A DNA stretch of 64,000 nucleotides from Peribacillus frigoritolerans. Its GTDB lineage: Bacteria > Bacillota > Bacilli > Bacillales > DSM-1321. Below the pieces are notes generated by a model that had not been told where the DNA came from, searched no databases, and saw only the letters and a program-made list of their open reading frames with translations. Below are positions 34,279 through 44,662 of this stretch, in pieces. Each line of letters starts with the position of its first letter. The stretch's first letter is position 1. The position numbers and the translations under genes are program-made. The DNA lies in contig NZ_KV440950.1 in assembly GCF_001636405.1 (NCBI RefSeq), forward strand, positions 5,013,977 through 5,077,976. The letters are read 5' to 3'.

Positions 34279-36786
34279 ATGAAAAAAGCTTTGTTATCGT
34301 TGTTTTCCCTTTTGTTGGTTTTTGCATCATTGCCGCTTGGAGGCAGCGCTGCAAATCCTGATGAAACCAACGTCGAATTATGGAATGCGGTCAAGCCGCT
34401 CGAAACGACTGTGACATTCTTGAACAGCGGTGCCCATCCCGATGATGAACGCAGTGACTTTCTCGCTTATCTATCGAGAGGGTTAGGGGTGAAAACATCC
34501 AGCCTGATTGCAAACCGTGGTGAGGGAGGACAAAATGAAATTGGGGATGAACTGGACAACGCTCTTGGAATCATCCGTTCGAGGGAAATGATAGAAGCTG
34601 CAAAAATCACCGGGGTTAAAGCCTATCATCTAAGCGAAACCACCTCTGATCCCATTTATGATTTCGGTTTCTCTAAAACACCAGAGGAAACATTACAAAA
34701 GTGGGGCGAGGAACTCACATATGAACGGCTTATCCGCTTTATTCGGACGTATCAGCCAGATATATTGATGCCATCCTTTCAAAATGATGATACCCAGCAT
34801 GGACATCATCGAACAATGACAATCCTAAGTGAACGTGCCTTTACGGATGCCGCCGACCCAACTGTGTTTCCACAACAATTGAAACAAGGTCTATCGGTAT
34901 GGCAAGTGAAAAAGTTATATTTGCCCGTTTCCTCGGCAGATCAAGCAACCACTTCGATAGAAATCGGTAAATATGACCCAATATACAAAATGACTTACCC
35001 ACAGCTTGGAGAACAATCCCGCTATCTGCACAAAAGCCAAGGCATGGGTTCTGATATCCCTGCAGTACCGCGCCAAATCCATTTGGATTTGAAGCAAAGC
35101 GCAGTTGATACAAAAAGCGAGTCGGACCTTTTTGCAGGTGTGCCTTACAATTTTACTGAATGGGCTGAAAAACTCCCTAGCTCAGCTTCAAAATTAAAAG
35201 GTGAATTTAGGTACCTGCAACGGAATCTGGACGCTGTTATTGAGTCTTATCCCCATGCTAAACGTGTTTTTTCAACATCCCAAAAAGCTCTTTCCAATGT
35301 TCGTTCAATGACTGCGCAAGTCAAAAAGGCAAAGCTAAGCCCTGCCATCCAAAACGACTTGCTTCATAAGCTCTCATTAAAAGAAGAGCAATTGCAAAAC
35401 GTCAGTTTTGTCTCCTCAGGGCTCGAGGTTCAAGCTGAAGCAGCTTCAAAGATTCTTACGAAAGGTCAAAATACGTACGTAACCATAACCATGAAGAATA
35501 ACGGGAAACAAACATTGAAAAAAGTCGCTGCTGCATTGAACGTGCCTAAAGGATGGAAGACAAAAATAAAATCAAAAGATGTCAATCTGGCACCTAATAA
35601 ATCAGCGACAATGACCTACCTGGTTGAAGTCCCTGAAGATGCAGCTTATTACCATGCCTATGATGAATCAACCATTACAGCCAGCATTTCTTATAAATAC
35701 GGGAGCACAAAAACTTCCATCAAGGAAGAATTGGATGGAACGATCGCCGTCCTTCCCGACGTTGCCCTTACCTTATCTCCTGAAGATATCGTCGTAAATA
35801 CAGCAGATGTAAAAGAGAAAATCCCAGTGGCGGTGACCTTGAAAAACTATACAGAAGGAAAAGCATCAGCAAAGGTCGCTTTAAAAGTCCCTGAAAATTG
35901 GGGAGTTCATCCCCAAAATGCCACTGTATCATTTAATGAAAAATCAGAAGAAAAACAAGTGAAGTTCACCCTCAGACCGCCGAAGGCCATCCAAAAAGGC
36001 GAATATCAGGTGAAGGCTGCTGCCACTGTCAATGGGAAAACCTTTGATTCGACCATTCAGGAAATTTCCTATGACCATATCGGAACATTCTATTACCAAT
36101 ACCCAGCAGCTATCAATACCGTTGCATTTGAGCTTTTGAAGCCAGCTTCATTAAAAGTAGGGTACATTGAAAGCGGATTCGATAAAGTGGCAGATTATTT
36201 AAGCAATGCAGGGCTGAACATTACGAAGTTAACTGCAGCTGATTTAGCTGAAGGTGATTTAAGTCAATATGACACGATCGTTACAGGCATCCGTGCCTAT
36301 CTATCGAGGGAAGATTTAAAGGCATATAACGCGCGCTTACTTGAGTATGTGGAAAACGGCGGACATCTCGTCGTGCAATACCATAAACCGGGTGATGGAT
36401 GGGATGCCTTGAAGACGGCTCCATATCCTCTTACCCTCGGGAATCCTTCGATTCGCTGGCGGATAACCGATGAAAGAGCCACAGTAAACGTGTCGAAACC
36501 AGAATCGGCGCTTTTTACCTATCCAAATAAAATAACAAGTGATGACTGGAGCAATTGGGTCCAAGAAAGAGGATTGTATTTCCCAATGGAATGGGATGAA
36601 CGGTATGAAACATTCATTTCCATGGCTGATCCGAATGAAGAACCATTTGATGGCGGTATCCTTATGGCTAAATACGGTAATGGCACCTACCTCTATACCA
36701 ACCTTGTCCTATACAGGCAAATTCAAGGCCAGGTCCCAGGCGGATATCGAATCATGACGAACTTGATTAGTTACGGTGCCAAATAA
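34279..36786 (+). CDS. Secreted PIG-L-family deacetylase with NEW3-type domains
   Basis: This 835-residue exported protein has a signal peptide (about 1-25, ending GGSAA). The PIG-L/LmbE domain (about 45-220) has the zinc motif AHPDDE (52-57) and a His cluster TQHGHHRTM. Two beta-rich NEW3-like segments follow (about 390-480 and 510-600), and a C-terminal region (about 630-835) resembles a glutamine-amidotransferase-like fold. It probably removes N-acetyl groups from extracellular amino sugars. An in-frame TTG at 34258 lies upstream, but the ATG at 34279 with AAGGGGG before it gives a proper signal peptide. It is divergent from the ROK/ABC/lyase operon. Confidence 0.82.
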   Translation: MKKALLSLFSLLLVFASLPLGGSAANPDETNVELWNAVKPLETTVTFLNSGAHPDDERSDFLAYLSRGLGVKTSSLIANRGEGGQNEIGDELDNALGIIRSREMIEAAKITGVKAYHLSETTSDPIYDFGFSKTPEETLQKWGEELTYERLIRFIRTYQPDILMPSFQNDDTQHGHHRTMTILSERAFTDAADPTVFPQQLKQGLSVWQVKKLYLPVSSADQATTSIEIGKYDPIYKMTYPQLGEQSRYLHKSQGMGSDIPAVPRQIHLDLKQSAVDTKSESDLFAGVPYNFTEWAEKLPSSASKLKGEFRYLQRNLDAVIESYPHAKRVFSTSQKALSNVRSMTAQVKKAKLSPAIQNDLLHKLSLKEEQLQNVSFVSSGLEVQAEAASKILTKGQNTYVTITMKNNGKQTLKKVAAALNVPKGWKTKIKSKDVNLAPNKSATMTYLVEVPEDAAYYHAYDESTITASISYKYGSTKTSIKEELDGTIAVLPDVALTLSPEDIVVNTADVKEKIPVAVTLKNYTEGKASAKVALKVPENWGVHPQNATVSFNEKSEEKQVKFTLRPPKAIQKGEYQVKAAATVNGKTFDSTIQEISYDHIGTFYYQYPAAINTVAFELLKPASLKVGYIESGFDKVADYLSNAGLNITKLTAADLAEGDLSQYDTIVTGIRAYLSREDLKAYNARLLEYVENGGHLVVQYHKPGDGWDALKTAPYPLTLGNPSIRWRITDERATVNVSKPESALFTYPNKITSDDWSNWVQERGLYFPMEWDERYETFISMADPNEEPFDGGILMAKYGNGTYLYTNLVLYRQIQGQVPGGYRIMTNLISYGAK

Positions 36787-36789
36787 ATA

Positions 36790-36830
36790 AAAAGAAACCT
36801 ATGCATGTGTTAAATGCATAGGTTTCTTTT
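36790..36830 (+). terminator. Terminator after PIG-L gene
   Basis: AAAGAAACCTATGCA and TGCATAGGTTTCTTTT form a 14-bp stem with a T-rich tail. Confidence 0.85.
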
Positions 36831-36903
36831 CTGTGACGTTTGCCCGATTGAAGCTGATATGAATAAAAACATCTCCTGACTGATAGGTTCCTGCTCTAAA
36901 AAC

Positions 36904-36998
36904 AAAAAAAGTTATGCACAAAGATGAGGGAAAGGCTATGCGTTTGGGGTTTCCCCTCATTTCCCGCATTGCTTTGTCCACACTTTATGCACAACTTC
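36904..36998. repeat. Dispersed hairpin repeat with three DnaA-box-like 9-mers
   Basis: TTATGCACA occurs at 36912-36920 and 36985-36993 and TTGTCCACA at 36974-36982, around a central GATGAGGGAAA.../TTTCCCCTCAT stem. The first two fit the DnaA box TTWTNCACA. A diverged copy lies at 51526-51616, so this is a dispersed element and not a unique site. Confidence 0.5.
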
Positions 36999-37029
36999 AT
37001 TCATGACTTACGATCTTAAAAGCATCCCG

Positions 37030-37764
37030 TTAAAGCACTTTGCTCAAGAATGCTTTGGTTCTTTCGTGCTGAGGGTTACCGAATAATTCATTCGGCTCAT
37101 TTTCTTCCACGATATACCCTCCATCCATGAATATCACCCGGTCCCCGACTTCACGGGCAAAGCCCATTTCATGTGTAACGACGACCATTGTCATTCCTTC
37201 TTTAGCAAGTTGTTTCATTACCTCCAAAACATCACCGACCATTTCAGGGTCAAGGGCAGAAGTCGGTTCATCAAATAGCATGATCTTCGGGTTCATCGCC
37301 AATGCCCTTGCGATGGCGACCCGCTGTTTTTGTCCGCCGGAAAGTTCCCCTGGATAGCTACTTGCTTTTTCCTTTAGACCAACCTTATCCAATAACTCAA
37401 GCGCTAATCTTCCTGCTTCCGCTTTATCGGTGGCACGAATTTTAATAGGGCCCAAGGTTATGTTCTCCAAAACGGTCTTATGTGGAAATAGATTGAAATG
37501 TTGAAAAACCATTCCAACTTCTTGCCTGACTTTGTTTATATTGATTTTCCTTTTAGGATCGGTAATATCATGTCCGTTAATGAGCACCTCGCCGCCCGTA
37601 ACTTCCTCAAGGAGGTTCAGGCAACGCAGGAATGTACTCTTTCCAGATCCAGAAGGGCCTATTACGCAAATTACTTCCTTTTCCTGCACTTCTGCATTTA
37701 TATCTTTTAAAACCTCGACAGTTCCAAATGATTTTCTTAGGTTTTTTACTATAATGATGCTCAT
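37030..37764 (-). CDS. glnQ: Polar amino-acid ABC transporter ATP-binding protein (GlnQ/ArtM-like)
   Basis: This 244-residue ATPase has Walker [10 protein letters not shown], signature [15 protein letters not shown], Walker [16 protein letters not shown] and [11 protein letters not shown]. It powers import of glutamine, arginine or a similar amino acid. It overlaps the permease by 4 bp and ends the artP/artQ-like operon. The symbol reflects family similarity only. Confidence 0.85.
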   Translation of the reverse strand: MSIIIVKNLRKSFGTVEVLKDINAEVQEKEVICVIGPSGSGKSTFLRCLNLLEEVTGGEVLINGHDITDPKRKININKVRQEVGMVFQHFNLFPHKTVLENITLGPIKIRATDKAEAGRLALELLDKVGLKEKASSYPGELSGGQKQRVAIARALAMNPKIMLFDEPTSALDPEMVGDVLEVMKQLAKEGMTMVVVTHEMGFAREVGDRVIFMDGGYIVEENEPNELFGNPQHERTKAFLSKVL

Positions 37765-38414
37765 CGAACTTGTACCCTCCTTTCTATGAAATTAGCAATT
37801 AGGGTTAACAAATAGATGATGATAAAGTAAATTACACCTACGGCCAGCCAAACCTTGAATGCTTCAAAGGTTGCCGAAGCTTGAATCTGACCTTGCTGGG
37901 TTAAATCGGCTATACCAATTACGGATAATAGAGAAGTGTCCTTCAAGCTGATGATCGATTGATTCGTAATGGTAGGGAGCATCCTTCTAAAGGCTTGCGG
38001 AAGCACGACATATCTCATTGTTTGAGCTCCAGTGAACCCGATGGATCTTGCCGCCTCCGTTTGCCCTTTATCGATTGATTGTATCCCCGCCCTTATTATT
38101 TCAGCAAAATATGCCCCTGCATTGATCGCAACGGTAATTATTCCAGCTGTTGTACTGTCCAAAGAAATCACATTCAATGAATTTACACCAAAATAGATAA
38201 AAAATAACTGAACGATGAACGGTGTCCCTCGTATTGCATCCACATAAACCTTTGCAATCCAGTTCAAGATTTTGATGGGGGCAAGTCGCAGCAAAGCGAC
38301 AAGTAAACCAATCAAAAAACCTAGGATAATGGCAATCACAAAGATATAAAGTGTCACCTGAAGTCCTTTTAATAAAAGTGGCAACGCCGCAACAATTATA
38401 TCCATTTCTTTCAC
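37761..38414 (-). CDS. Polar amino-acid ABC transporter permease (GlnP/ArtQ-like)
   Basis: This 217-residue permease has about five helices, [15 protein letters not shown] and the EAA loop [20 protein letters not shown]. The operon has a single permease gene, so the channel is probably a homodimer, as in ArtPQR. A hairpin separates it from the binding-protein gene. Confidence 0.87.
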   Translation of the reverse strand: MKEMDIIVAALPLLLKGLQVTLYIFVIAIILGFLIGLLVALLRLAPIKILNWIAKVYVDAIRGTPFIVQLFFIYFGVNSLNVISLDSTTAGIITVAINAGAYFAEIIRAGIQSIDKGQTEAARSIGFTGAQTMRYVVLPQAFRRMLPTITNQSIISLKDTSLLSVIGIADLTQQGQIQASATFEAFKVWLAVGVIYFIIIYLLTLIANFIERRVQVR

Positions 38415-38421
38415 CCCTTTG

Positions 38422-38448
38422 AAAAAGAAAGCGCGCCATAAGCGCGCC
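38422..38448 (-). terminator. Partial terminator between binding protein and permease genes
   Basis: On the minus strand GCGCGC-TTATG-GCGCGC is followed by TTTCTTTTTC. Such hairpins commonly allow excess expression of the binding protein over the membrane complex. Confidence 0.6.
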
Positions 38449-38478
38449 TAATGAACTTTAATCTATTGTTTATTAACT

Positions 38479-39255
38479 TTATTCACTAAGATACGTTTTT
38501 ATAATTTCATCATATGTGCCGTCTTTTTTAAGATTGGCAAGACCATCATTTATTTTTTTCAATAAATCCCCGTTTTGCCCTTTCAATACAGCTATTCCAT
38601 ATTGGTCACCATTCAAACGGTCACCTACGATTTTCAACCCAAGATCTTTTTGGGCGATTGCATATGAGATGACAGGATAATCTTCTATAAGGGCATCCGC
38701 ATTACCGTTGGCCACTTCCTGGAACATCGCTGGACTATCATTGAATTGAACAACTTTGATTCCTAGTTCCGTAGCATTGTCCTGTGCATATTTAGCACCT
38801 GTTGTTCCTTTTTTCACTGCTATGGTTTTTCCTTTAAGATCCTTAACGGTTTTAGTGCTTGTATTATCTTTCTTAACAACTATTGTTAACCCTGCATCAA
38901 AATACGGTGTTGAGAAATCCACTACCTTTTTTCTTTCCTCTGTAATGCTCATTCCCGCAATGGCCACATCAAGCTGATTGGCTTGCATAGCCGGAATGAT
39001 TCCACCGAAATCCATTGGAGACAATTTGATTTTGAAATCCTGGTCTTTCGCAATTGCATTGATCAATTCGATATCGATACCTTTATAGTCGTTCCCCTCT
39101 TTAAATTCAAAAGGAGGATAAGTCGTATCCACACCAACTTTATATACCTTTTCAGGTTTCTTTTCCTCACCTGCATTTTTTCCTTCATTGGTTCCACAAG
39201 CCGAGATAAAGATGGTTAAAATCAAAAACATACTCAATAAACCAAGTTTCTTCAT
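38479..39255 (-). CDS. Polar amino-acid ABC transporter substrate-binding lipoprotein (GlnH/ArtP-like)
   Basis: This 258-residue lipoprotein has a lipobox ISAC with Cys20 and an SBP_bac_3 fold. It starts VYKVGVDTTYPPFEF and contains the ligand-site sequence DVAIAGMSITEERKKVVDFSTPY. Basic or amide amino acids are the usual ligands. It is the first gene of the three-gene operon. Confidence 0.88.
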   Translation of the reverse strand: MKKLGLLSMFLILTIFISACGTNEGKNAGEEKKPEKVYKVGVDTTYPPFEFKEGNDYKGIDIELINAIAKDQDFKIKLSPMDFGGIIPAMQANQLDVAIAGMSITEERKKVVDFSTPYFDAGLTIVVKKDNTSTKTVKDLKGKTIAVKKGTTGAKYAQDNATELGIKVVQFNDSPAMFQEVANGNADALIEDYPVISYAIAQKDLGLKIVGDRLNGDQYGIAVLKGQNGDLLKKINDGLANLKKDGTYDEIIKTYLSE

Positions 39256-39682
39256 TTAAATCACTCCAATTCTTAATTATACGTGATAATAAATAATTCT
39301 CCCTATAATATAGCATAAGAATAAAGTATTATAATATGAATTTTTAGAATAATTATTATTTTCTTTAAATAATTTTTATGGACGTTTTTCCTAATATTGT
39401 TACAGTGATGGAAAATACAAAAAGGCTATGGAATCCTTCTCGATAAAAATAGCCGATCATGTCATCAATACCTGTAAAACAAGACCATTGGAGGGTGGTA
39501 TTCACCAGGGTTCCTTTGGTCATCCCTAATAGGAGATGCCCCATTAGTTGGATAAGAAAAAAACTAAATCAATTAACTTTTGGATCCTTTTAAACTAGAA
39601 TATAGGAATTGTTTTTCCGCCTCCACTCCCCCTGATTCAAATGTCCCGCGCAACCGTGAGTCCTACCATGTCTACTTCTATC
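39256..39682. other. Intergenic region without a gene
   Basis: AT-rich promoter-like sequence next to the binding-protein gene is followed by mixed sequence, in which neither strand gives a supported reading frame or RNA. Confidence 0.5.
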
Positions 39683-39720
39683 AAAAAAAGGCCAACCAGT
39701 AATTTTTACTGGTCGACCTT
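39683..39720 (-). terminator. Terminator after the YjiH-like gene
   Basis: On the minus strand AAGGTCGACCAGTAA and TTACTGGTTGGCCTT arms (one bulge) are followed by TTTTTTT. Confidence 0.8.
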
Positions 39721-39775
39721 ATAATAAGAACGCATCCGTTCGATTTGTGATCGAATTAAGATTCATTGATTTGCA

Positions 39776-41113
39776 CTAAAGCAGCAATATTGCGATGGGT
39801 GCCGTAATAATTAACGTGATGAGTGTCCGTTCAAACCAGATTACAATCAACTTCGTAATGCTGATCGGGATTTCGGTTGATAGGATACAAGGTATCGTCG
39901 CTGAAAAGAACAATATGGATGAAACAGAAACCACGGCAATGATGAACTTAGTTACCAGAGGTGCATCAACTACAAGAAGCGCCGGCAGGAACATTTCTGC
40001 AATTCCTATAGCTGAAGCTTTTGCAGCCAAAAATGGTTCAGGTATTTGCAATGCCCAGGTAAATGGGTAAAAAAGATAGCCAAGTAAATTAAATATTGGA
40101 GTGTACTCCGCTAATACAAGGCTGATGAGACCAACGGATAAAATGGACGGCAGAATGCTCATTGTCATAAGAAAACCGTCCTTTAAGTTCTCCCATAAAT
40201 TTCTGCCAAGACTTACGGAATTATTTGCTCCCACCATCGCACTGTTCCAGGCATTTCGGAAAAGTCCTTCTTTGATAACTTCTTCTGGATCCGCATTATC
40301 CGAATAATATTCGTCGCTCATTTTATTTAATGGCCAAATGCGTACGGTAATGGCAGTGACAAGGTACGTGATTCCTAAAGAAACCCAAAAGAAAAGCGAC
40401 CATAAGTCCATAAGCCCGAGGGTTTTTGCTACAACGATCATGAACGTTGCTGAAACCGTTGAAAAGCCAGTTGCAATAATAGCTGCCTCTTTAAGGGTGT
40501 ATTTTCCTTCTTTATATAGTCGATTCGTAATAAGCATACCAATGGAATAGCTACCTGCTAAATCAGCAACCATATCAACCGCTGAACGCCCCGGCGTTTT
40601 AAATATCGGCCTCATGATCGGCTGCATCAGTACACCCAAAAATTCGAGAAGCCCGTATCCAATGAGAAGCGCCAAAAATATAGCACCTAAAGGAACGACA
40701 AGACCTACAGGTATGACAAGTTTTTCGAAAAGGAAAGGACCCATACTTGGGGCCATTAACCATTCGGGTCCGATCTTGAAATATATTAAGATCGCAACAA
40801 CAGCACCTAATACTTTTAATAAAGAAAAAACGATTGATACCTTATCTTTGCTCCAGCTTTTTGAAATAAATGGATAAACAGCTCCTAAAAGAATGACAAT
40901 AAGAGCATAAATGGGAACGGCTGACGGTAAGGTTACTTTGATCCATGTTACTATATGATCAATTGGTATGCTTGAAACACCATTTATGGTAATGGGAATA
41001 AAAAACATAAAACTTCCAATTAAACTGTATATAATAAACTTCAGTACATTCGTAGTAGATTGAATCTGCGGCTCCTCTTGTTTCGTATTTGTCGCAACAT
41101 TTGGTGATTCCAT
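39776..41113 (-). CDS. YjiH-family membrane protein with nucleoside-recognition (Gate) domain
   Basis: This 445-residue polytopic protein has about ten helices and a Gate-domain stretch FLALLIGYGLLEFLGVLMQPIMRPIFKTPG, then SAVDMVADLAGSYSIGML and ATGFSTVSATFMIVVAKTLG. Related proteins are annotated YjiH and assumed to be transporters or transport-associated, but the substrate is not known. The ATG at 41111-41113 follows AAAGGGGG at 7 nt; an ATG two codons earlier is too close to that site. Confidence 0.8.
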   Translation of the reverse strand: MESPNVATNTKQEEPQIQSTTNVLKFIIYSLIGSFMFFIPITINGVSSIPIDHIVTWIKVTLPSAVPIYALIVILLGAVYPFISKSWSKDKVSIVFSLLKVLGAVVAILIYFKIGPEWLMAPSMGPFLFEKLVIPVGLVVPLGAIFLALLIGYGLLEFLGVLMQPIMRPIFKTPGRSAVDMVADLAGSYSIGMLITNRLYKEGKYTLKEAAIIATGFSTVSATFMIVVAKTLGLMDLWSLFFWVSLGITYLVTAITVRIWPLNKMSDEYYSDNADPEEVIKEGLFRNAWNSAMVGANNSVSLGRNLWENLKDGFLMTMSILPSILSVGLISLVLAEYTPIFNLLGYLFYPFTWALQIPEPFLAAKASAIGIAEMFLPALLVVDAPLVTKFIIAVVSVSSILFFSATIPCILSTEIPISITKLIVIWFERTLITLIITAPIAILLL

Positions 41114-41784
41114 AATCATTCCCCCTTTAATTTAATTGCCTACTGGGTAAATTCTGCGTCATGCCCACATCCAATCACGTAAAGTATCACCTTATTCCAG
41201 CAGCAAAACACCCCAGCTATGTGCCGCTTTCCAATCCCCCGTGTACCGGTGCACAACTACAACCCGGTAATATTGTTCATTAACATGCGAAGCACTGCCA
41301 CTTGTTGCGAGACTTTTATATGCAATCCTGTTCTTTTTTTAATATCTTTACTCTTTCACTTGTATCCGCTTTCATTTTGCTTGTCCTCCTCATTATTTAA
41401 CATTCATTGTATACTGAAAATTCTAATAATAATTTTACTTTTTGATGATTATTTTATAATTTATATTCTAAAATTCATCTATTATTGTCCTTTTTATAAT
41501 CTATATTAAAATCAGAGCGAAATTTAAGAGCAGAATCTATAGTTTTGGTACCAAAAACTAACTGAATGAGTGGTCTATTAAGCTTGGGCAGAGAAAAACT
41601 AAGTGTTCCTGCCCCCTTTTTTGCATAAGAAACAGAGCTGAACGTCATACATCCAACCAAACTTTCTTTTATATACTTTTTTACTCCCAACTTGGGAATA
41701 AATAGTTCTTACACTTACGTGAATTATCTGTTAAATTGGGGAAATATAAATTCAATCGACGATGACTTTATAACTAGGATGGGT
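41114..41784. other. Intergenic region between YjiH-like and potassium channel genes
   Basis: No gene is supported in this stretch. A minus-strand frame at 41475-41690 lacks a start with a binding site. The sequence is AT-rich from 41400 on and should contain the channel promoter. Confidence 0.5.
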
Positions 41785-42840
41785 ATGATGAGAATTAAGG
41801 TAAAAAAAATAATATATTACCTGATTAAATTAAGAGGGAAAATCTTTATACCATTTGCCATTTTATACATATTAGTTGCAGCATATATTGCTTTTTCTAT
41901 AGAGCCACAGACGTTCGAATCATATTTAACTTCAGTTTACTGGGTTCTTACAACGCTTGCTACGGTTGGTTTTGGTGACTATGCACCGGTCACCGATCTT
42001 GGAAAAGCATTTACCATCGGTCTATACATAACGGGTATTGGGCTTGTTAGTCTTTTTATTGGAAAAATCATTAAATCTGTATATCTTATCGAAAAACGTA
42101 AAGTTGGTGGAAAAATGAAATATACAGGTAAAAATCATATCATTCTGATTGGATGGAGTGAAAAGTCAAAATCAGCAATTCAAGAAATTTTTAAATCTGA
42201 TGAAACCATTGATATTGTTATCATTGATAACCTGGAAAAATCACCCATGATGGAGGAGCGTCTGTTTTATGTTCGCGGGGATGCCACCGATGAAGAAACA
42301 TTACTCCGTGCAAATCTGCCTAAAGCAAAAGGCGTTATCATTTTTGCTGACCAAATAACACAAGATAATTATGCTACAAAGGATCCGTTACTTGTCGATG
42401 GAAAGACATTATTAGTTGCCACTGCCATAACGTCCATTGAAGAAATAACCAATACGGCAATACACGTCACCGCTGAGGTAATCAATCAAAAGCATATTCG
42501 TTTATTTGAGCGTGTAAAGGTGGATGAGTTTATTCCTACACAAGAAATGATCTCCCACGCAGCAGTACGATCATTATTTTCTCATGGAGTCACTCACATG
42601 TATTCAGAACTCATGAGCTCAAAGTATGAAGAGACGATGTATGAGATTTCTAAACAAGATGAATGGCGAACCTATCGTGATGCATTCATGGACCTTCTTA
42701 ATAAAGGGGCCACACTGGTAGCAGATCGTGGTGATCTTAACATAAACCAAAAATTAGATGCACGAATTCCCGATGATGCACAGCTTTTCATTATTTGCGA
42801 TAAAGAGACCATTTCCAAAATAAATTCAAAAATACATTAG
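41785..42840 (+). CDS. yugO: Potassium channel with RCK domain (YugO/MthK-like)
   Basis: This protein is about 351 residues long. A two-helix pore module has the K+ selectivity filter TVGFGD within LTTLATVGFGDYAP, followed by an RCK domain starting NHIILIGWSEKSKSAIQEIF with bound-nucleotide features and a C-terminal RCK_C-like part. It conducts K+ across the membrane. In B. subtilis YugO mediates electrical signalling in biofilms. The start is not certain: ATG at 41785 is preferred because of the AGG upstream, but the frame is open back to 41692. Confidence 0.85.
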   Translation: MMRIKVKKIIYYLIKLRGKIFIPFAILYILVAAYIAFSIEPQTFESYLTSVYWVLTTLATVGFGDYAPVTDLGKAFTIGLYITGIGLVSLFIGKIIKSVYLIEKRKVGGKMKYTGKNHIILIGWSEKSKSAIQEIFKSDETIDIVIIDNLEKSPMMEERLFYVRGDATDEETLLRANLPKAKGVIIFADQITQDNYATKDPLLVDGKTLLVATAITSIEEITNTAIHVTAEVINQKHIRLFERVKVDEFIPTQEMISHAAVRSLFSHGVTHMYSELMSSKYEETMYEISKQDEWRTYRDAFMDLLNKGATLVADRGDLNINQKLDARIPDDAQLFIICDKETISKINSKIH

Positions 42841-42854
42841 AAGCAGAAATCTTT

Positions 42855-42877
42855 AGGGATGCTATAATAGCATCCCT
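42855..42877 (+). terminator. Hairpin after the potassium channel gene
   Basis: AGGGATGCTATAATAGCATCCCT is a perfect stem with a short T-containing tail. Confidence 0.6.
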
Positions 42878-42915
42878 CAGTTTGTAGACAAAGGGTTTTA
42901 TCTAAAGTTAAAACT

Positions 42916-43039
42916 AAGTTGACTGGAGCGGGTGTTCGAGACTCCTGCTTAGAAAAGCGCGTCAAGGGTAGACCCCGCAGTCGCAAGCCGAGGGAGGACC
43001 GCCCGCGGAAATCCGAGTGCCTCTCGTTCCAATCAACTT
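42916..43039. repeat. Dispersed GC-rich palindromic repeat (copy 1)
   Basis: The element is bounded by AAGTTGACTGGAGCG and its near-complement CGTTCCAATCAACTT. Inside are GAGACTCCTGCTTAGAAAAGCG and GCCCGCGGAAATCCGAGTGCC-like segments. It is more GC-rich than its surroundings. The pattern is a familiar non-coding dispersed repeat of Bacillus-like genomes, and a second, inverted and decayed copy lies at 51243-51346. The reading frame crossing it is not a gene. Confidence 0.75.
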
Positions 43040-43078
43040 GCCTGCTAATATGCATCCTAAATTGAATAAGCTTTAAAA

Positions 43079-43118
43079 CAAAAAAAGAACCTTCAATCAA
43101 AGATCGATTAAAGGTTCT
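43079..43118 (-). terminator. Terminator after mqo
   Basis: On the minus strand AGAACCTTTAATC and GATTGAAGGTTCT arms are followed by TTTTTTTGTTTT. Confidence 0.8.
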
Positions 43119-43156
43119 GTTGATTTTAATTTCAATGATGCTTCGATATCCAAAAA

Positions 43157-44662
43157 TTAACTATAAACTAGCTCTTTTTTTTTGCTCAGACCAAGCGTTT
43201 CTGATGTTGAAGTTTGAATTTCGTGCAAAAGCTCTGTATTTTCCATTAGTGACTCTCCATAAGAAGGAATCATTTCTTTAATTTTCGGTTCCCACTCTTT
43301 CATGCGTTGCGGGAAGCATTTATTAATTACCTCAAGCATAACGTGAACAGCAGTAGAAGCCCCTGGAGAAGCACCTAGCAATGCTGCAATAGAGCCATCG
43401 GATGCACTTACAACTTCCGTACCAAATTGAAGTGTACCTTTGCCGCCTTCAGCAGTATCTTTGATAACTTGTACACGTTGGCCAGCTACTACTAAATCCC
43501 AATCCTCGCTCTTAGCGTTCGGGATGAACTCTCGTAACTCTTCCATGCGCTGTTCTTTCGATAACATAACTTGCTGGATCAAGTATTTTGTCAATGGCAT
43601 CTCTTTTGCACCTGCCGCCAACATAGTTAAAACATTATTCGGTTTTACGGAAGTTATTAAATCGAACATTGAACCTGTTTTTAAGAACTTCGGTGAGAAG
43701 CCCGCAAATGGTCCAAATAGCAACGATTTTTTATTGTCGATAAAACGTGTATCAAGATGCGGAACAGACATTGGTGGTGCACCAACTTTAGCTTTTCCGT
43801 ATACTTTCCCATGATGCTGTGCAACAACTTCCGGATTATTACATACCATGAAGTATCCACTTACCGGGAATCCTCCGATATGTTTCCCTTCAGGAATGCC
43901 GGATTTTTGCAGTAAATGCAAGCTTCCGCCCCCGCCTCCGATAAAGACGAATTTAGCATTATGACGTTCTACGCTACCGGTATCGACATTACGCACTTTT
44001 AATTCCCATGAGCCATCACTGGCACGTTTAACATTATCAACACTATGTTTATATTTGATATCGACGTTTTGAGCCTTTAAGTGGTCAAACAACATGCGTG
44101 TCAGAGCACCGAAGTTAACGTCTGTACCGTAATCAATTTTTGTTGCCGCTATAGATTCATTCGATGGACGGTCTTGCATAATAAGTGGAATCCATTCCAT
44201 CAGTTTTGCTGGGTCATCGGAATACTCCATACCTTGGAACAGAGGATTTTTGGACAGCGCTTCAAAACGTTTCTTTAAGAACGCTACATTGTTATCCCCT
44301 TGCACCATACTCATATGAGGCAATGGCATGATAAAGTCTTGCGGATTATCAATCAGCTTACAGTTTACAAGATACGACCAAAACTGCAATGAAACTTGGA
44401 ACTGTTCATTTATTTTAATTGCTTTGCTAATATCTATAGATCCGTCAGCTTTTTCGGATGTATAGTTAAGCTCGCACAGTGCAGAATGTCCCGTACCCGC
44501 ATTATTCCATTCGTTAGAGCTTTCTTCTCCTGCGTTTGCAAGCTTCTCAAATACTTTGATTTCCCATTCCGGTGCTAACTCTTTCAGTAATGATCCCAAA
44601 GTCGCGCTCATGACTCCGCCGCCAATTAAGATAACGTCTGTTTGTTTCTGTATGTTGCTCAT
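43157..44662 (-). CDS. mqo: Malate:quinone oxidoreductase
   Basis: This 501-residue peripheral membrane flavoprotein oxidises malate to oxaloacetate and passes the electrons to menaquinone. The FAD-binding motif [13 protein letters not shown] is at about residues 11-23. Typical Mqo blocks such as [19 protein letters not shown] and [21 protein letters not shown] are present, and the length fits the family. The ATG follows AAGGAAGG. It is monocistronic, with a terminator downstream. Confidence 0.95.
   Translation of the reverse strand: MSNIQKQTDVILIGGGVMSATLGSLLKELAPEWEIKVFEKLANAGEESSNEWNNAGTGHSALCELNYTSEKADGSIDISKAIKINEQFQVSLQFWSYLVNCKLIDNPQDFIMPLPHMSMVQGDNNVAFLKKRFEALSKNPLFQGMEYSDDPAKLMEWIPLIMQDRPSNESIAATKIDYGTDVNFGALTRMLFDHLKAQNVDIKYKHSVDNVKRASDGSWELKVRNVDTGSVERHNAKFVFIGGGGGSLHLLQKSGIPEGKHIGGFPVSGYFMVCNNPEVVAQHHGKVYGKAKVGAPPMSVPHLDTRFIDNKKSLLFGPFAGFSPKFLKTGSMFDLITSVKPNNVLTMLAAGAKEMPLTKYLIQQVMLSKEQRMEELREFIPNAKSEDWDLVVAGQRVQVIKDTAEGGKGTLQFGTEVVSASDGSIAALLGASPGASTAVHVMLEVINKCFPQRMKEWEPKIKEMIPSYGESLMENTELLHEIQTSTSETLGLSKKKELVYS

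Noticed and set aside
41475..41690. 71-codon minus-strand frame between the YjiH-like and potassium channel genes
   Set aside because: It begins with TTG without a binding site, runs into the upstream region of the channel gene and has no recognisable domain.
42837..43100. 87-codon minus-strand frame
   Set aside because: It lies across the dispersed GC-rich palindrome at 42916-43039 and has no start signal.
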